A stretch of 64,000 nucleotides of DNA from Myrica gale. Lineage: Eukaryota; Streptophyta; Magnoliopsida; Fagales; Myricaceae. Position numbers and translations under genes: made by a program. Under the pieces are notes generated by a model. That model had not been told where the DNA came from. It did no database searches and was given only the letters and a program-made list of their open reading frames with translations. Below are positions 21,668 through 32,343 of the stretch, piece by piece (the first letter of the stretch is position 1; each line of letters starts with the position of its first letter). Location of the stretch: the NCBI GenBank assembly GCA_963930655.1, contig OZ005618.1, positions 6,284,001 through 6,348,000 of the forward strand, given 5' to 3'.

Positions 21668-24600
21668 CTATGTAAATCTGAACTGACAGACTAAAATGGT
21701 TGTTATCAGCGTTGTCCATCGGAGAAAAAAGGTACCACGAATTGAACCTGATAGCGATGTGCGAAGTTCAACAGAAAACCTGCAATTAGCCACCGATGGA
21801 TCAACAGTGGTGATTAAACCCAAACCTCTAAAATCACAATTGTCTGCCCTTTGATCATGCTGCTGATAGTAGCTATTAAACGCATATGATATATTCCTAG
21901 GCCAGCTAATATTGAAGCAAGAGCCACCAGGCAAAAGTGATGTGCAATCAGCAACAGAGCAGGCCTCTAAGGCACTTGCAGTGGCATTAGACATGTCTCT
22001 GTTATTGTTGACGACACACCACTTGGATTGAAGATACTCTACATTTTGTGCATTCACTAGGTTTTTTGAGCCCTGACCAAAATTGATTTGATACTTTGCT
22101 TGTCCATCAAAAGTAAACACACCCCAATGTCTCTCAAAATTTTCAGTGGTTATGCTTCTTTGATCCTCATCTAGGAGACTAAATAGGTATGTTTCAATTG
22201 GTGGATCCCGAGGTCTGAGTGGGGTACCCAATTTGCTATGAAGATGGTCCATCAGGCCCTTCATGAAGGTCTCTGCAATGGATGAGTTCGCATTCGTTGC
22301 TCCATCTGTAGGCCAACCAATCTGCGCCACAACAATATCCATTTTGGGAAATCCTGCTGTTGATGATGCAGTAATCAGGGTATCATAGCTTAAATCAAAG
22401 TTGTTCTTGTATGTTCTATGGCTGTCATTATGTGGGCGAGAAATTTTTTTGAAGAGAGTAAAGTCAAGGGAAATGTTCTTGTTTTGTTGGAGAGTTACGA
22501 ATGGAGAGATGGTCACGAAGAATGGTGAAGCATGCTTGCTAAGAAATGTAAGGAGTTGGATCATGGTTTTGTTCAGGTCAGATCTGAAGTGTCCTTTTGA
22601 AGGAAGGCTGGATTCTGACTGGAAGCTATCGAAGCTGCAAGGGATGATGACCTTCACCTTGCTTTCCAAGTTTGATCTGATCAAAGCTGCCTGGATGTTT
22701 GTGGCTGCTCCAATGACAAAGGGATGGAACTCCTCACCATATCTGTGGAGAAATGGCTCGTCTCCAACAGCAACATACCTGTAGATAAACTGTTTAGTAG
22801 TAGTACATGTAGCATGAGCCCACACCATTACGGATAAGCAATTTTAGTTAGCCTAATTAATTGAAGTTACGGGGGTCATAGAAGAGGCTCAAAATGGTCC
22901 CCTTCAAGATTACATGTGTTCATTACATACTGCGAAATATTAACAGAGTCATTCAAATTTCATGGGACAATCAAACAGGCCTTAAGCAGTTTGTCCTTAA
23001 CATGCATAGCCAACTAAACATGCAACATGCAGAGAGAAGGCATCTTTCAACCCCATCTTGAAGCTTACTTGCCAAATAAACACCAACTAGTTAAACAAAA
23101 AAAAAATTGCTCTTGTCTGAAGCTGCTACCATCTGGTCCTGTCCTAATTAGTTTGCCAGAAGATCATTCTTATGATAGATCTCTCACGCCAAGATGATAG
23201 TGACAAGAAAAGGAGCACAATCACAGACACGCAGTGGAAACCTAATTCAAAAGTAAATCACAACTAAATCAATGTAAACCCCATTTACAAAAAGAGTGAG
23301 GTTGGGAAATTTAAGCCAAATTTGCGTTTGTTTTTTTATGCAATCAATCTGAAAACCTTATTACAATAGGGAAGCTCAAGATGATGGTTTTACTGGTCCA
23401 ATAAAAGCTTGCTAAGGGCCCAAACATAAGCAACATGTAATCTGCCCCAAACCAAACATAAACCTTCATTAGATATCTCTAAATGCTGCAACTCCCAAGT
23501 CAAACAGCTTTGTGCTTCTAACATGCAAGCTCCAAAACCTGCATTTTCAGCTCCCTAGCACATAAACGACACAAACTGATTCTCTAAATATCTTGTGCCC
23601 ACCTAGGTGATTCTTTTGAAGAACCAGGACCCAGATCCGTCCAGCATCCATCAACTGTACCCCTCACTACCCATTTCTACACAAGTATCCAGATATCTGA
23701 ACATCTTTCTTCAATTTCCAATACATTATGTTGGGGACAAAGTAACGGAAGGATGCAACTCCATGTTAACAAATTTGATTTCCTCTCCTATTGACCCTCA
23801 TACACTCGAAATGCACCCAAGCATCTCTGCTTCATTCTAAATATATCACAGCCGCAAGGAGTAGAAACTGCAAGTGTAGCCCTAAGAAGAAGTGGACAGA
23901 AAATATCATTTTTTCACAAAAGAAAGTTCACTTAAAATAGTGATTGAGACTAGAACTTCTTAACGATGAATTCTCAACCACACAATAGATTTTTTAGAGT
24001 GGGGGTTCCATACTTCTCACCTGCGCAATGTTGTCATCCATAGAGTTCTGCTTGCAATGTTCAAGATAAGACCAGAATAAACAATCAAATTATATTCCAC
24101 AGGCTACTTGGCTCATTCAACTATCCTAGAAACTATTGCTAAACATTCACGTATTAAATGCAAAGTGTCAAAATGGTAGAATCAATCTTTTGGCCAACTC
24201 TCTCTCTCTCTTTTCAGATTACAGCGTATCACTCAACCAATCGACTGGGGTGATGGTGTGACGAAGGGTGCTTTAAGTTCACCAACCATTTCGCCTGCAA
24301 CAGGTACATAAATGTGAGATCTAACTTCCATCATCCATGGCCTATTTTTAATCAACCAAGACAAAACCAATTGATCAGCTATCTACATTTACCACTCGCT
24401 AGGAACCGCGTATAGCAATGCAATAACTCAAGAAGTAACAAAACCAAATCACCAAAACTTGTGAAACAAATAGACACGAAAGAAGATGTGTAACAAGGAA
24501 CGACAAGTAAAGCAAAGAAAAACAGAAGAAAACCCAGATATCCACTGCTTAAAAAATCCACATTTTCATTTCTGAGCACACTGGGAAAAAGGAATCGTGA

Positions 24601-25007
24601 ACCCGAAATTAGTTTAAATATATAATATAAACCGAGAAAATAAAACGCAGAAAACATACTCAATCCGAACTCCACTGCCTCCATTAGAGAGGTAACAGGT
24701 GACATTGTCATGCACCCAACTGTCCGCAGCCTTCTTGGAAGAGTTCAAGCTTCCGAGAATAGTATTCGGGATGCCCACAGTGACACCGATGTTGGAACCC
24801 GAGAGAGCTTGGAGAACAAGTGGGTCAGCATCAAAGAGCTTAACTTTGGTGATATTGTTAGACTTCAAGAGCTCCACCACCTTCGGCGGTGGGAGAGGAT
24901 GAGAGGCCGTCATTCCCCAGTTCACGCCCATGGCTTCAACCCCAGAGGCCAAGCTCAGGACGGTGAAGAAGAAACATAGGAAGATGATTGGGCAGAAGTT
25001 CAGTCAT
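21668..25007 (-). CDS. GH17 beta-1,3-glucanase-like protein with X8/CBM43 domain and GPI-type tail; start disrupted
   Basis: Exon 1 runs to 24660 and exon 2 is 22778-21668, joined by a clean 1881-bp GT-AG intron. The GH17 barrel begins MGVNWGMTASHPLPP and contains KVKLFDAD and VAVGDEPF (acid/base Glu). Where the family nucleophile is usually Glu (GEIGWP), this protein reads AQIGWPTDG, so Gln takes its place. An X8/CBM43 domain follows (KWCVVNNN, six-Cys pattern). The C-terminus is hydrophobic, suggesting a GPI anchor at the plasma membrane or cell wall. A typical signal peptide is encoded just before MGVNWG, but it has no in-frame ATG: the only nearby ATG (25007) is one base out of frame and overlaps a stop. 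Starting at 24931 gives 460 residues without a signal peptide. It may be a pseudogene, carry an assembly error or use a non-AUG start. It resembles glucan endo-1,3-beta-glucosidase 9. Confidence 0.8.
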
Positions 25008-25313
25008 TTGTGAGACTTTGTTCTGGTCTGGTGACCGGTGGAAGTGTGTGTTGAGGGGGTCTTGGTTTGAATAAGAAAAGGAAAAAAAAAAAGTGTGCCT
25101 TTTGAAGCTACTGTTTGTTAGTTGTTCAAATCTTTTGGAGCCATCATCGATCTTGTCCTCGATCTGTTTTTTAATGGGAATGTCAGTGCCCAAATTGGAA
25201 TTGTCTGCTGATCTAGAAAAAAGAAAAAGAAAAAGGAACTGTCTGCTGACCCTGCTCCGACTGTTGTTCATTTTCTATTATGTTGCTCAAAGAAAAGAAA
25301 AAAGCTGTTAAAA

Positions 25314-25617
25314 TCTATGTTTGGGTAACGATTTAAAAAATGTTTTTCTCTGTATTTCAATCCAAATATAATTTTAAAAAAAAACATTTCAATTTTCAAT
25401 AAAATATTTTATCTAATTATTGAAACATATGAAAAATAACACAAAAATTCATAAAAACTCATCTCACAAAATCCTTCTATTCAAATATACATAAATTTCG
25501 AAAAAAAATTCTTTTCAACCATAATTTTTGTGGATCCCACTATTCTCAAGAACTCTTAAAAAACCATATCTAAAAAAAAAATAATTAAAAAAAACTGTTC
25601 AAAACCAGCCAAACATG
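25314..25617. mobile_element. MITE-like element, Tourist-type termini
   Basis: The left end TATGTTTGGGTAACGATTT is mirrored by CATGTTTGGCTGGTTTTG read inward from the right. The interior is AT-rich and non-coding. The target duplication is not clear. Confidence 0.5.
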
Positions 25618-25656
25618 AGGGCAAAGAGCATCGAAAATACCTTCTAGACCAAAAAA

Positions 25657-25673
25657 TATATATATATATATAT
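25657..25673. repeat. (AT)n microsatellite
   Basis: A short perfect AT tract between the MITE-like element and the tandem duplication. Confidence 0.8.
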
Positions 25674-25767
25674 TCCTTAAACACGAGTAAGACGTACTTT
25701 GAATTGGTTAGGTGCATAACCATTTCCAATCTTTCCGGGGAACACGAGCCCGCCACGTACATCTTCC

Positions 25768-26090
25768 CTCGAATCAATCCCAGCCGTCCACGTGTGACAT
25801 TATCATCTATGGTAGGGCAACCATCCCCCTCAGACACCCAGGGATCGGTGATTAAAAAAAAAAAAAAAAGACACCCAGGGATCGGCCAATAGCCCACCCC
25901 CACCTCCGGTACTGAAACTATCATCTTTGATGCACAATGGTGCATCTCCCCTCGAATCAATCCCAGCCGTCCACGTGTGACATTATCATCTATGGTAGGG
26001 CAACCATCCCCCTCAGACACCCAGGGATCGGCCAATAGCCCACCCCCACCTCCGGTACTGAAACTATCATCTTTGATGCACAATGGTGGT
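25768..26090. repeat. Partial tandem duplication, two copies
   Basis: The block starting CTCGAATCAATCCCAGCC at 25768 recurs at 25951 almost unchanged, through CACCCAGGGATCGG and GGTACTGAAACTATC to TTGATGCACAATGGTG. Copy 1 carries about 37 extra bases, consisting of an A-rich run and a repeated ACACCCAGGGATCGG. High identity suggests a recent event. Both copies contain a G-box-like CCACGTGT. Confidence 0.88.
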
Positions 26091-26913
26091 GGTGGGCATT
26101 TTTTCCGGTTTAAATCGAAATTTTCGGTTCTAGCGTTCCGGTATTGGTTCGGGTCATTTTTGGTACTGGAATCGGATCTCATTTTAGGAAAATTCTAGAA
26201 TTGAAATCAGAAATTCCAGTGGAAATACCGGAATTTCCGGTTTCGGTACAATTTTTTAAAAAAATTCAAAAAAATATTATAATCTTAATTTAGAGTTTTG
26301 ACTCTTTTAATTTGGATTATTTGATGAATGTTTAGTTATTTATATATTTGTATGTTTAATTGTTTGCTTAGTAGTTTTTTTTGTAAATTTAATTTAGAGT
26401 TTATTTTGACCGTATTTACTTTGTTTTGAAATTTAGTTGTAATATTAAATTATAGTTTATTTTGGCATCCTTGAAATATTGTATTGAAATTTAGTTGTAA
26501 TTTTAATTTAAAGTTAATTGACAGTGTTTATTTTGTTTTGGACCAGGACGACATTGTTTATTAATTTGACAGTGCTTTGAACTTTTAGAATTGGACGGCA
26601 ATGCACTATTTTATTTTGGCAATTGGGTCTTCAAATTGATGCTCATACCACTCTTATTTTGGACCTTTTGAATGCAATTTTCCCTCTCACAAAACCTTAA
26701 TTCCGACCCACAAAATACAACTAAAAAAATTCATTTTTAGGTCAGTGGGCCCAAACTTAATCTAGGCTTTTTAGGCCCAGATAAGGAACCGGAATTTCCA
26801 GTTCTGGTTCCGAAAATTCCGGTTTATTCCGGAATGGAACCGGAATAAAAATTTTGGTTCCAGTGGGTATTGGAACCGGAACCGGAGTTCCTTCCGTTCC
26901 GTGCCCACCCTTA
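26085..26913. mobile_element. Non-autonomous hAT-like element rich in CCGGAA motifs
   Basis: The left end reads GGTGGGCATTTTTTCCGG. Inward from the right end it reads GGGTGGGCACGGAACGG, the GGGTGGGCA terminus common in plant hAT-derived elements. CCGGAA and its complement recur many times in both flanks around an AT-rich core with weak internal repeats. No transposase is seen. The flanking 8-mers match only partly. Confidence 0.55.
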
Positions 26914-27767
26914 TGGGGTGGGGTCTGTCTTTAATATTGGCGTGCTTTTACTCATGCACGGGGAGGCATGGAGCAGAATGGGGATCTGCTGATCAATGTT
27001 GATCTTAAAGAGATTTAAAGTAAAAAATACAGTTTACAATTGCGGAAATTTTTTTGGTAAGAGGTTGGTGTACGTTTTACATTTCCAAATCAGTTCTTAG
27101 AAAAATTGACTTATGAAACTACTGGTAAATCTAATTGAACAGCTCAAATATCCTGCCTACCTTCCAATCCATACTCACAACCGTATAGGGTTTCTCTTTT
27201 TGGAAGTTCTGATGGCCAAGTGTTTAGCAAACTGTCTTGTAGTCTCTCTAAAACCCTAGCTGTAATATTTCTAATAGGACCTTGCCAACAAACAAAATGA
27301 ACTTCTTAAACAGCTTCTACCACTTCCCCATCAACAAAACCAATGTCAATAATACTTGACGCAGGTAAGATTTAAGTGGTGTAAGTACACATGTAACCAT
27401 CAACTCTAGAAAGTTTTGTGCTGCACATAAAACGAAGATAGCAGTAGCAGTTAGGCCTAAGAGCGCCCACCAAAAGGAATAAAACGCAGATGTACTGGAG
27501 TTGCGTATTCCTTCTGACAAGTAATACCAAAACAAAAACTTCAAATACACGTACACACATAGGAAGTTGATAAACTGGACTGATATTTCCTCATTCTAGT
27601 GCAACAGATTCAAACCATGGTATTGCAACTCAAAATTGTCCGAAACCCAGTACTGCAAAATTAAACAAAAACATGAATTCCAAGCATATTTCCTCACGAA
27701 GGTTCCAAGTTGCAAAAGTGAACATCTAGGTAACCCTCTAAAATCTATAACGGGTCCACATAACAGA

Positions 27768-29971
27768 TTAAGCAGCAGTGGTTGGTTGGCCTTGAAGCCT
27801 CTTCCTTGCCTCCTCAATGATGGTCAACTTAATACCCTTGCCCTTGGGGAGGGAGACCCATGGCTTAGTACCCTTGCCAATAGTGTAAACATTGCTAAGA
27901 CGAGTTGCATACTCATGACCAAGGGCATCCTGAACGTGAACTGTCTCAAAGCTTCCCTTCTGCTTCTCCCTGCTCTTAATGACTCCAACACGACCCCTGT
28001 TTCTTCCACCAGTCACCATGACAACATTTCCAACATCAAACTTGATGAACTCGGTGATCTTGTTGGTCTCTAAGTCAAGCTTGATGGTGTCGTTGGCCTT
28101 GATAAGTGGGTCGGGGTAGCGGATTGTTCGCCCATCATAGGTGTTAAGATAGGGAATTCCCTTCTGCCCAAACTGCACAGACCGGACCTTGCAGAGCTTG
28201 AACTGCAAGAGAAATTAGAAAGTGGTTAAAAGAGTATAATTGAACCTGCATGGTACCACTCAACAAACACTACCACCAATACTCAAGTAACTTACTCACA
28301 GAATTACAAGACTAGGGGATCCCTCAATTCTTAGTAACAGTGTAACATGAACAACAAAATTCACCCATCCAAAATACAGAAACATCAAGGTTTCAAGCTC
28401 AAACTCCATGGACAGTCTTGCAAGGAGGACAGTCTTGTCATCCAAGGATTTTCATAATTGAAATTTCAAATCTTAGGATAAACCAGTACCAATCTCACAC
28501 ATGAACTTCTCATCTAAAGGGCGTCTTGAATTATTTATTTTTTCATGTATCACAAATTCATTTCATATTCCACGAGTGCATTAGTATAGCAATCACCTTG
28601 ACCATTAGTGGATATAATGAACACTAATATTCTCGAAGTTGGAGATATTGTGTCCCCTTGTAAAATGCTTTTCAATAGCATCATTGTTTTAAAAGCAATG
28701 TCCTGAAGGACAGGATAACAACCTCATGCCGACAAAGCAACTAAGTATTAGGATTCAAACAAGTAGTTTGGTAAGACCAACCTTTGCCTCTTCATCCCTA
28801 ATTGAGTGGAGACGGAACCGACCCTTGGTATCATAAAGGAGTCGGAAATTCTCATTTGTTTTCGGAATGGAAACAACATCTGAAAATAAAGAAAGCAGAA
28901 ATAAGCATGATTATATTTACTAGCCAGCAAACAAATTTATTATGTAATAGTAGCAATTATAAAACCTTACTAGTCATTCAATTAAACTTCTCATTATTAG
29001 TTTACTATCAATAAACAACCACTAGAGAGGTCACAAGTGATCATACCCATGAATCCTGCAGGGTAGGTCTTATCAGTCCTAACCTTCCCATCAACCAAAA
29101 TATGTCGCTGCATCAGAATGGCAATGACCTCGCGGTATGTGAGGGCGTACTTCAACCTGTTCCGCAGAATAAGGATCAATGGCAAGCACTCTCTTGATTT
29201 GTGTGGCCCAGATGATGGTTTGGGAGCCTACATAGAAGAATTAGGAGACATCAGACACTGGACCAGAAGGCACAAAGGTCCAAATGGTCTAAAAATTGTG
29301 AAAAACATTTCACTCACAAAGGCACCACCAAGTTTGTCAAGCATCCAATGTTTGGGAGCATTGAGCCTCTTCAAATGTTTCTTCAAACCCCTCGCCTGCA
29401 CCATAACAAAGTAAGACAAAACTCAGACCAGAAGAATGCAAAATATAGGGTCAAAAATTAAAAACAAGACCGTTATAAACTACAATTCAGGACCAAATCT
29501 TCAAGAAGAAACTTGAAAGCATTTTCTCCATATCCCCTAACCTCGTACAAATTTCCTTCTAAATTACAAAGACCCACTGGGAGTTGCAATACTAATTAGC
29601 ATTCTGCAGAATAACAATCTCCTATCCAGATCCGAATGAACCAAAGCACATAATGCCTAGGTGACCAACTAATTAATAAACAGGAAATAAAAAGAATACC
29701 ATGAAATGATAGCTCAATCACGTTGATTCAAAATAACTACAGGGAAAAATTTCTAGCACCCAAAGGAATTCAAAATGCACAAATGTGTCGATACTCCAGG
29801 CGAAAACCACCGGAAATAAACCCATAACTTGTTATCACAAAATAGACATAAAGCCCAGGAAAGATCAAAATACAGAGATTCAGATACGGACTTCTAAGTC
29901 AGAGATAGGTAGAACTACGCCAATTAACAGCAAGACTGTTGAAGAACATAGAGCGCCGGAAAACTAACCAT
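27768..29971 (-). CDS. RPS4: 40S ribosomal protein S4 (eS4)
   Basis: Five coding exons on the minus strand: 29971-29969, 29395-29318, 29227-29047, 28879-28782 and 28202-27768, giving 264 residues, the expected length. The first coding exon contributes only the ATG: it is followed at once by the donor GTTAGT, and exon 2 opens [19 protein letters not shown]. Other landmarks are [66 protein letters not shown] and the KOW-type [15 protein letters not shown]. It is a structural protein of the small cytosolic ribosomal subunit. Paired telo-boxes upstream fit ribosomal-protein gene control. The identification is secure. Confidence 0.97.
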
Positions 29972-30050
29972 CTTGGAGTCGTCGGATCGTAGATCTCTGG
30001 ACCGACGGCGGAGCTGGTCCTTGTTCTCCCACACCTGCAGAATACAAAAG

Positions 30051-30075
30051 GCTAGGGTTATTCATAAACCCTAGC
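30051..30075. promoter_or_regulatory. Inverted pair of telo-boxes in the RPS4 promoter
   Basis: GCTAGGGTTA (30051-30060) and AAACCCTAGC (30066-30075) form a near-perfect palindrome about 80-105 bases upstream of the RPS4 ATG. Telo-boxes (AAACCCTA) are known promoter elements of plant ribosomal-protein and cell-cycle genes. A TATATATA run lies just upstream at about 30078-30087. Confidence 0.7.
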
Positions 30076-30192
30076 TGAGTATATATATGGGTACTCAAAC
30101 ACGGTGCATGTTCTGTGTCATAATTACAGGAGTGCCATTATGAGCTTCCCCACGACATCGTTTGGATCCTTCGGAATGAGCATGACAGAATT

Positions 30193-30255
30193 CGGGTGTG
30201 TTTGTGTTGTAAAATTTTAGTGTTGTGAAATTTTATTGCTGCGTGCCCAAAAATT
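30193..30255 (+). mobile_element. Left end of a Tourist-like MITE
   Basis: GGGTGTGTTTGTGTTGTAAA followed by ATTTTAGTGTTGTGAAATTTT matches the left terminus of the family at 52924, 56963, 59654 and 63754. The right end cannot be recognised in the AT-rich sequence that follows. Confidence 0.55.
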
Positions 30256-30920
30256 AACTAAAAAAAAATTCTCTTGCCACCAAATTATTATTATTTATTA
30301 TAAATAAATATAAAAATTCATTTAAATTATCTTCTTTTTAAATTTTTTCACCATTTCCAACTCTCGGAATTTTAACACTCAAACTTAATTGTACTCTAAT
30401 TTTTTGATTAAAATAATAATAATAAAATAAATTTAAAACAACCTTGTTATGTAAAATCATTTTTCCCATTTCAATAAATCTGAAAATTCACTTAAATTAT
30501 TTCATTTTTTAATTTTTTTCCCAATTCTTATAATATTATACTTTTTCATTATTTCCCCTTAAAATTTAATAATACTTTAATCCCTCTCAATTTTTACAAC
30601 ATTCTTAAAATTTTCAAAAAAAATATTTATAGTTTTCATATATGACCTTAATTTCAACCATATTCTATTAATTCCATAACAAACATTTTATTATTCTTAA
30701 TTAAATTCGTAATTAATTTTTTTTCCCTTAGGAATGTGTCAACCAAATTTATTTCTTCGACTTTAATGAAGTATTGGAAACCTCAAATCACCTTTTATTC
30801 ATAGCCGTGAAAGTAGAATAATACCTTTGACGAATCTGTGCATGACAAAATTTCTCGAAGGCAAACACAAAACCTAGACAAGTTAAATTACCAAAGATGA
30901 TGTAACAACATTAAAAAAAG

Positions 30921-31316
30921 GGGAGAAATTGAAAATTTAGTCACTGAATTTGTAGCGCGCTGACAATTTAGTCATTAGGTTTCATTTTTTGACAATATGG
31001 TCACTGATAATATATAGTTGAGACGATCTGGTCTTTCCGTCAAATCTCCGTTAATTTTTAACGGAATAGAATGCAGTCGATCGCTACATGAATCGGTCGA
31101 CCACTTCATATAGCGGTCGACCGCTACAAGTTACCTTTGCCACAACGGTAAATAAACTGGTAGACTGTTATTTCAGCTAAAAATTTAACAGAGGTTTGAC
31201 GGAAAGATCAAATTGTCACAATTATGTATTCTTAGTGACCATATTGTCAAAAAATGAAACTTAGTGACTACATCGTCAATGTGGTATAAACTTAGTGACT
31301 AAATCGTCAAATTCCC
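30921..31316. mobile_element. Fold-back (long inverted repeat) element
   Basis: Two arms of about 145 bp are inverted copies of each other. Each has two or three internal units of the form TTTAGTCACTRARTTT / GACAATATGGTCACT, and they share TCTTTCCGTCAAAYCTC. The roughly 110-bp spacer contains the 16-bp perfect palindrome TAGCGGTCGACCGCTA (31111-31126). A transcript of this element would form a long hairpin. No coding capacity is present. Confidence 0.8.
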
Positions 31317-32091
31317 AAAAAAAACATAGAGCTGGAGAATTTTGTATATAGATTGGAGTCGTGGGTACATAGAGTTGTAGCATTTTGCAAAAACATTCTC
31401 AAAATTTGATAAATGGTGAAAATATTGAACTAGATTAGAGTTCTATTAAAATTTGTAAAAAGTTAATTAAAAATGTTAAAGAAATTGACAGTGTTGTAAA
31501 AAGTTAGGTCGTTTTCAATTTTATTGAAATTTGTAAAATGTCGGTGAAAATTTTAAATGTATTTTATTATAAATTATTTTTTCTCAAATCTTACATAAAT
31601 TTTGAGCATGAATATTTTGGTAGATTGAAGTTGTATTGAGATTTGTAATAAAAGTTGGAGAAATTTTTTAAATATATTTTATTGTAAATTAATTTTTAGT
31701 TGCGTTTGTAAAAATAGTTCAATGATTTAGTGAAATATTTTATTAAAAAGATATTAGAGTTTAGTAAAAAAACGTACAGAGATAAAAAAAATTAAAAGAT
31801 TTATTAGAATTTTTATAAAAAAAATTATTAAAATTTAATCGGTACAATGTCGTAAAAAAATTAGTTTGAGTGACAAGGCGTGAACATCTCATATCATAAT
31901 TGCGTATTTATTAATTATTGTTATTTGATAAATCGTAATTTCGTTTAATAAAGCAGGCTATTGCACTAGGGTACGCAGTCGGTGACTTAAGCATTCTGCA
32001 CAACGTCCAGCAGCACCTTACGCGGATAATTCTTGCCTCCCAAGATTCCAAAACCTCGCTTGTGCTTACTAGGTTTTTTCTTCTACACGAA

Positions 32092-32343
32092 ATGAGTTCC
32101 ATAAAGAGCTTCGTAGACTCACTTCGCCACTTAACTGGCGGCGAGGTCTCAAAGCCTCCGTGCTCACCCATTATAATCACCGCTCCTCAACCTTTCTCAA
32201 ACACGCAAACTGGTATTTTTATTGTTATGCTCATTTTGGGCTCCGGATTCGAGCTACGTCTATGGCTTCCGGTGCAGGAAACGAGTCTACGAACGATTCT
32301 TCGAGCTCAAAAGAAGCAGAGAGGCCTCCGATTGAGCCTATAA
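32092..32343 (+). other. Upstream reading frame overlapping the TIM22 start
   Basis: An ATG at 32092 opens 83 codons in a different frame and ends at 32343, beyond the TIM22 ATG at 32262. If transcription starts upstream of 32092, this frame would compete with TIM22 translation. The peptide has no recognised domain. Confidence 0.35.

Larger units (their letters stand above)
25008..27767. other. Intergenic region with transposon debris
   Basis: It holds a MITE-like element (25314-25617), an AT microsatellite, a partial tandem duplication (25768-26090) and a hAT-like element (26085-26913). No gene is recognised. The part near 27600-27767 probably includes the RPS4 3' UTR. Confidence 0.6.
29972..32261. 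other. Divergent intergenic region between RPS4 and TIM22
   Basis: The two genes diverge here. The region contains the telo-box pair, one MITE left end (30193-30255), a very AT-rich stretch (30240-30900) and a 396-bp fold-back element (30921-31316). The last 200 bases are probably TIM22 5' UTR and carry an overlapping upstream reading frame (32092-32343). No other gene is seen. Confidence 0.6.

Noticed and set aside
22401..22784. 127-codon plus-strand frame
   Set aside because: Antisense to the GH17 exon 2, without domain or splice context.
27636..28073. 145-codon plus-strand frame
   Set aside because: Antisense to the last RPS4 exon, a shadow of a conserved coding sequence.
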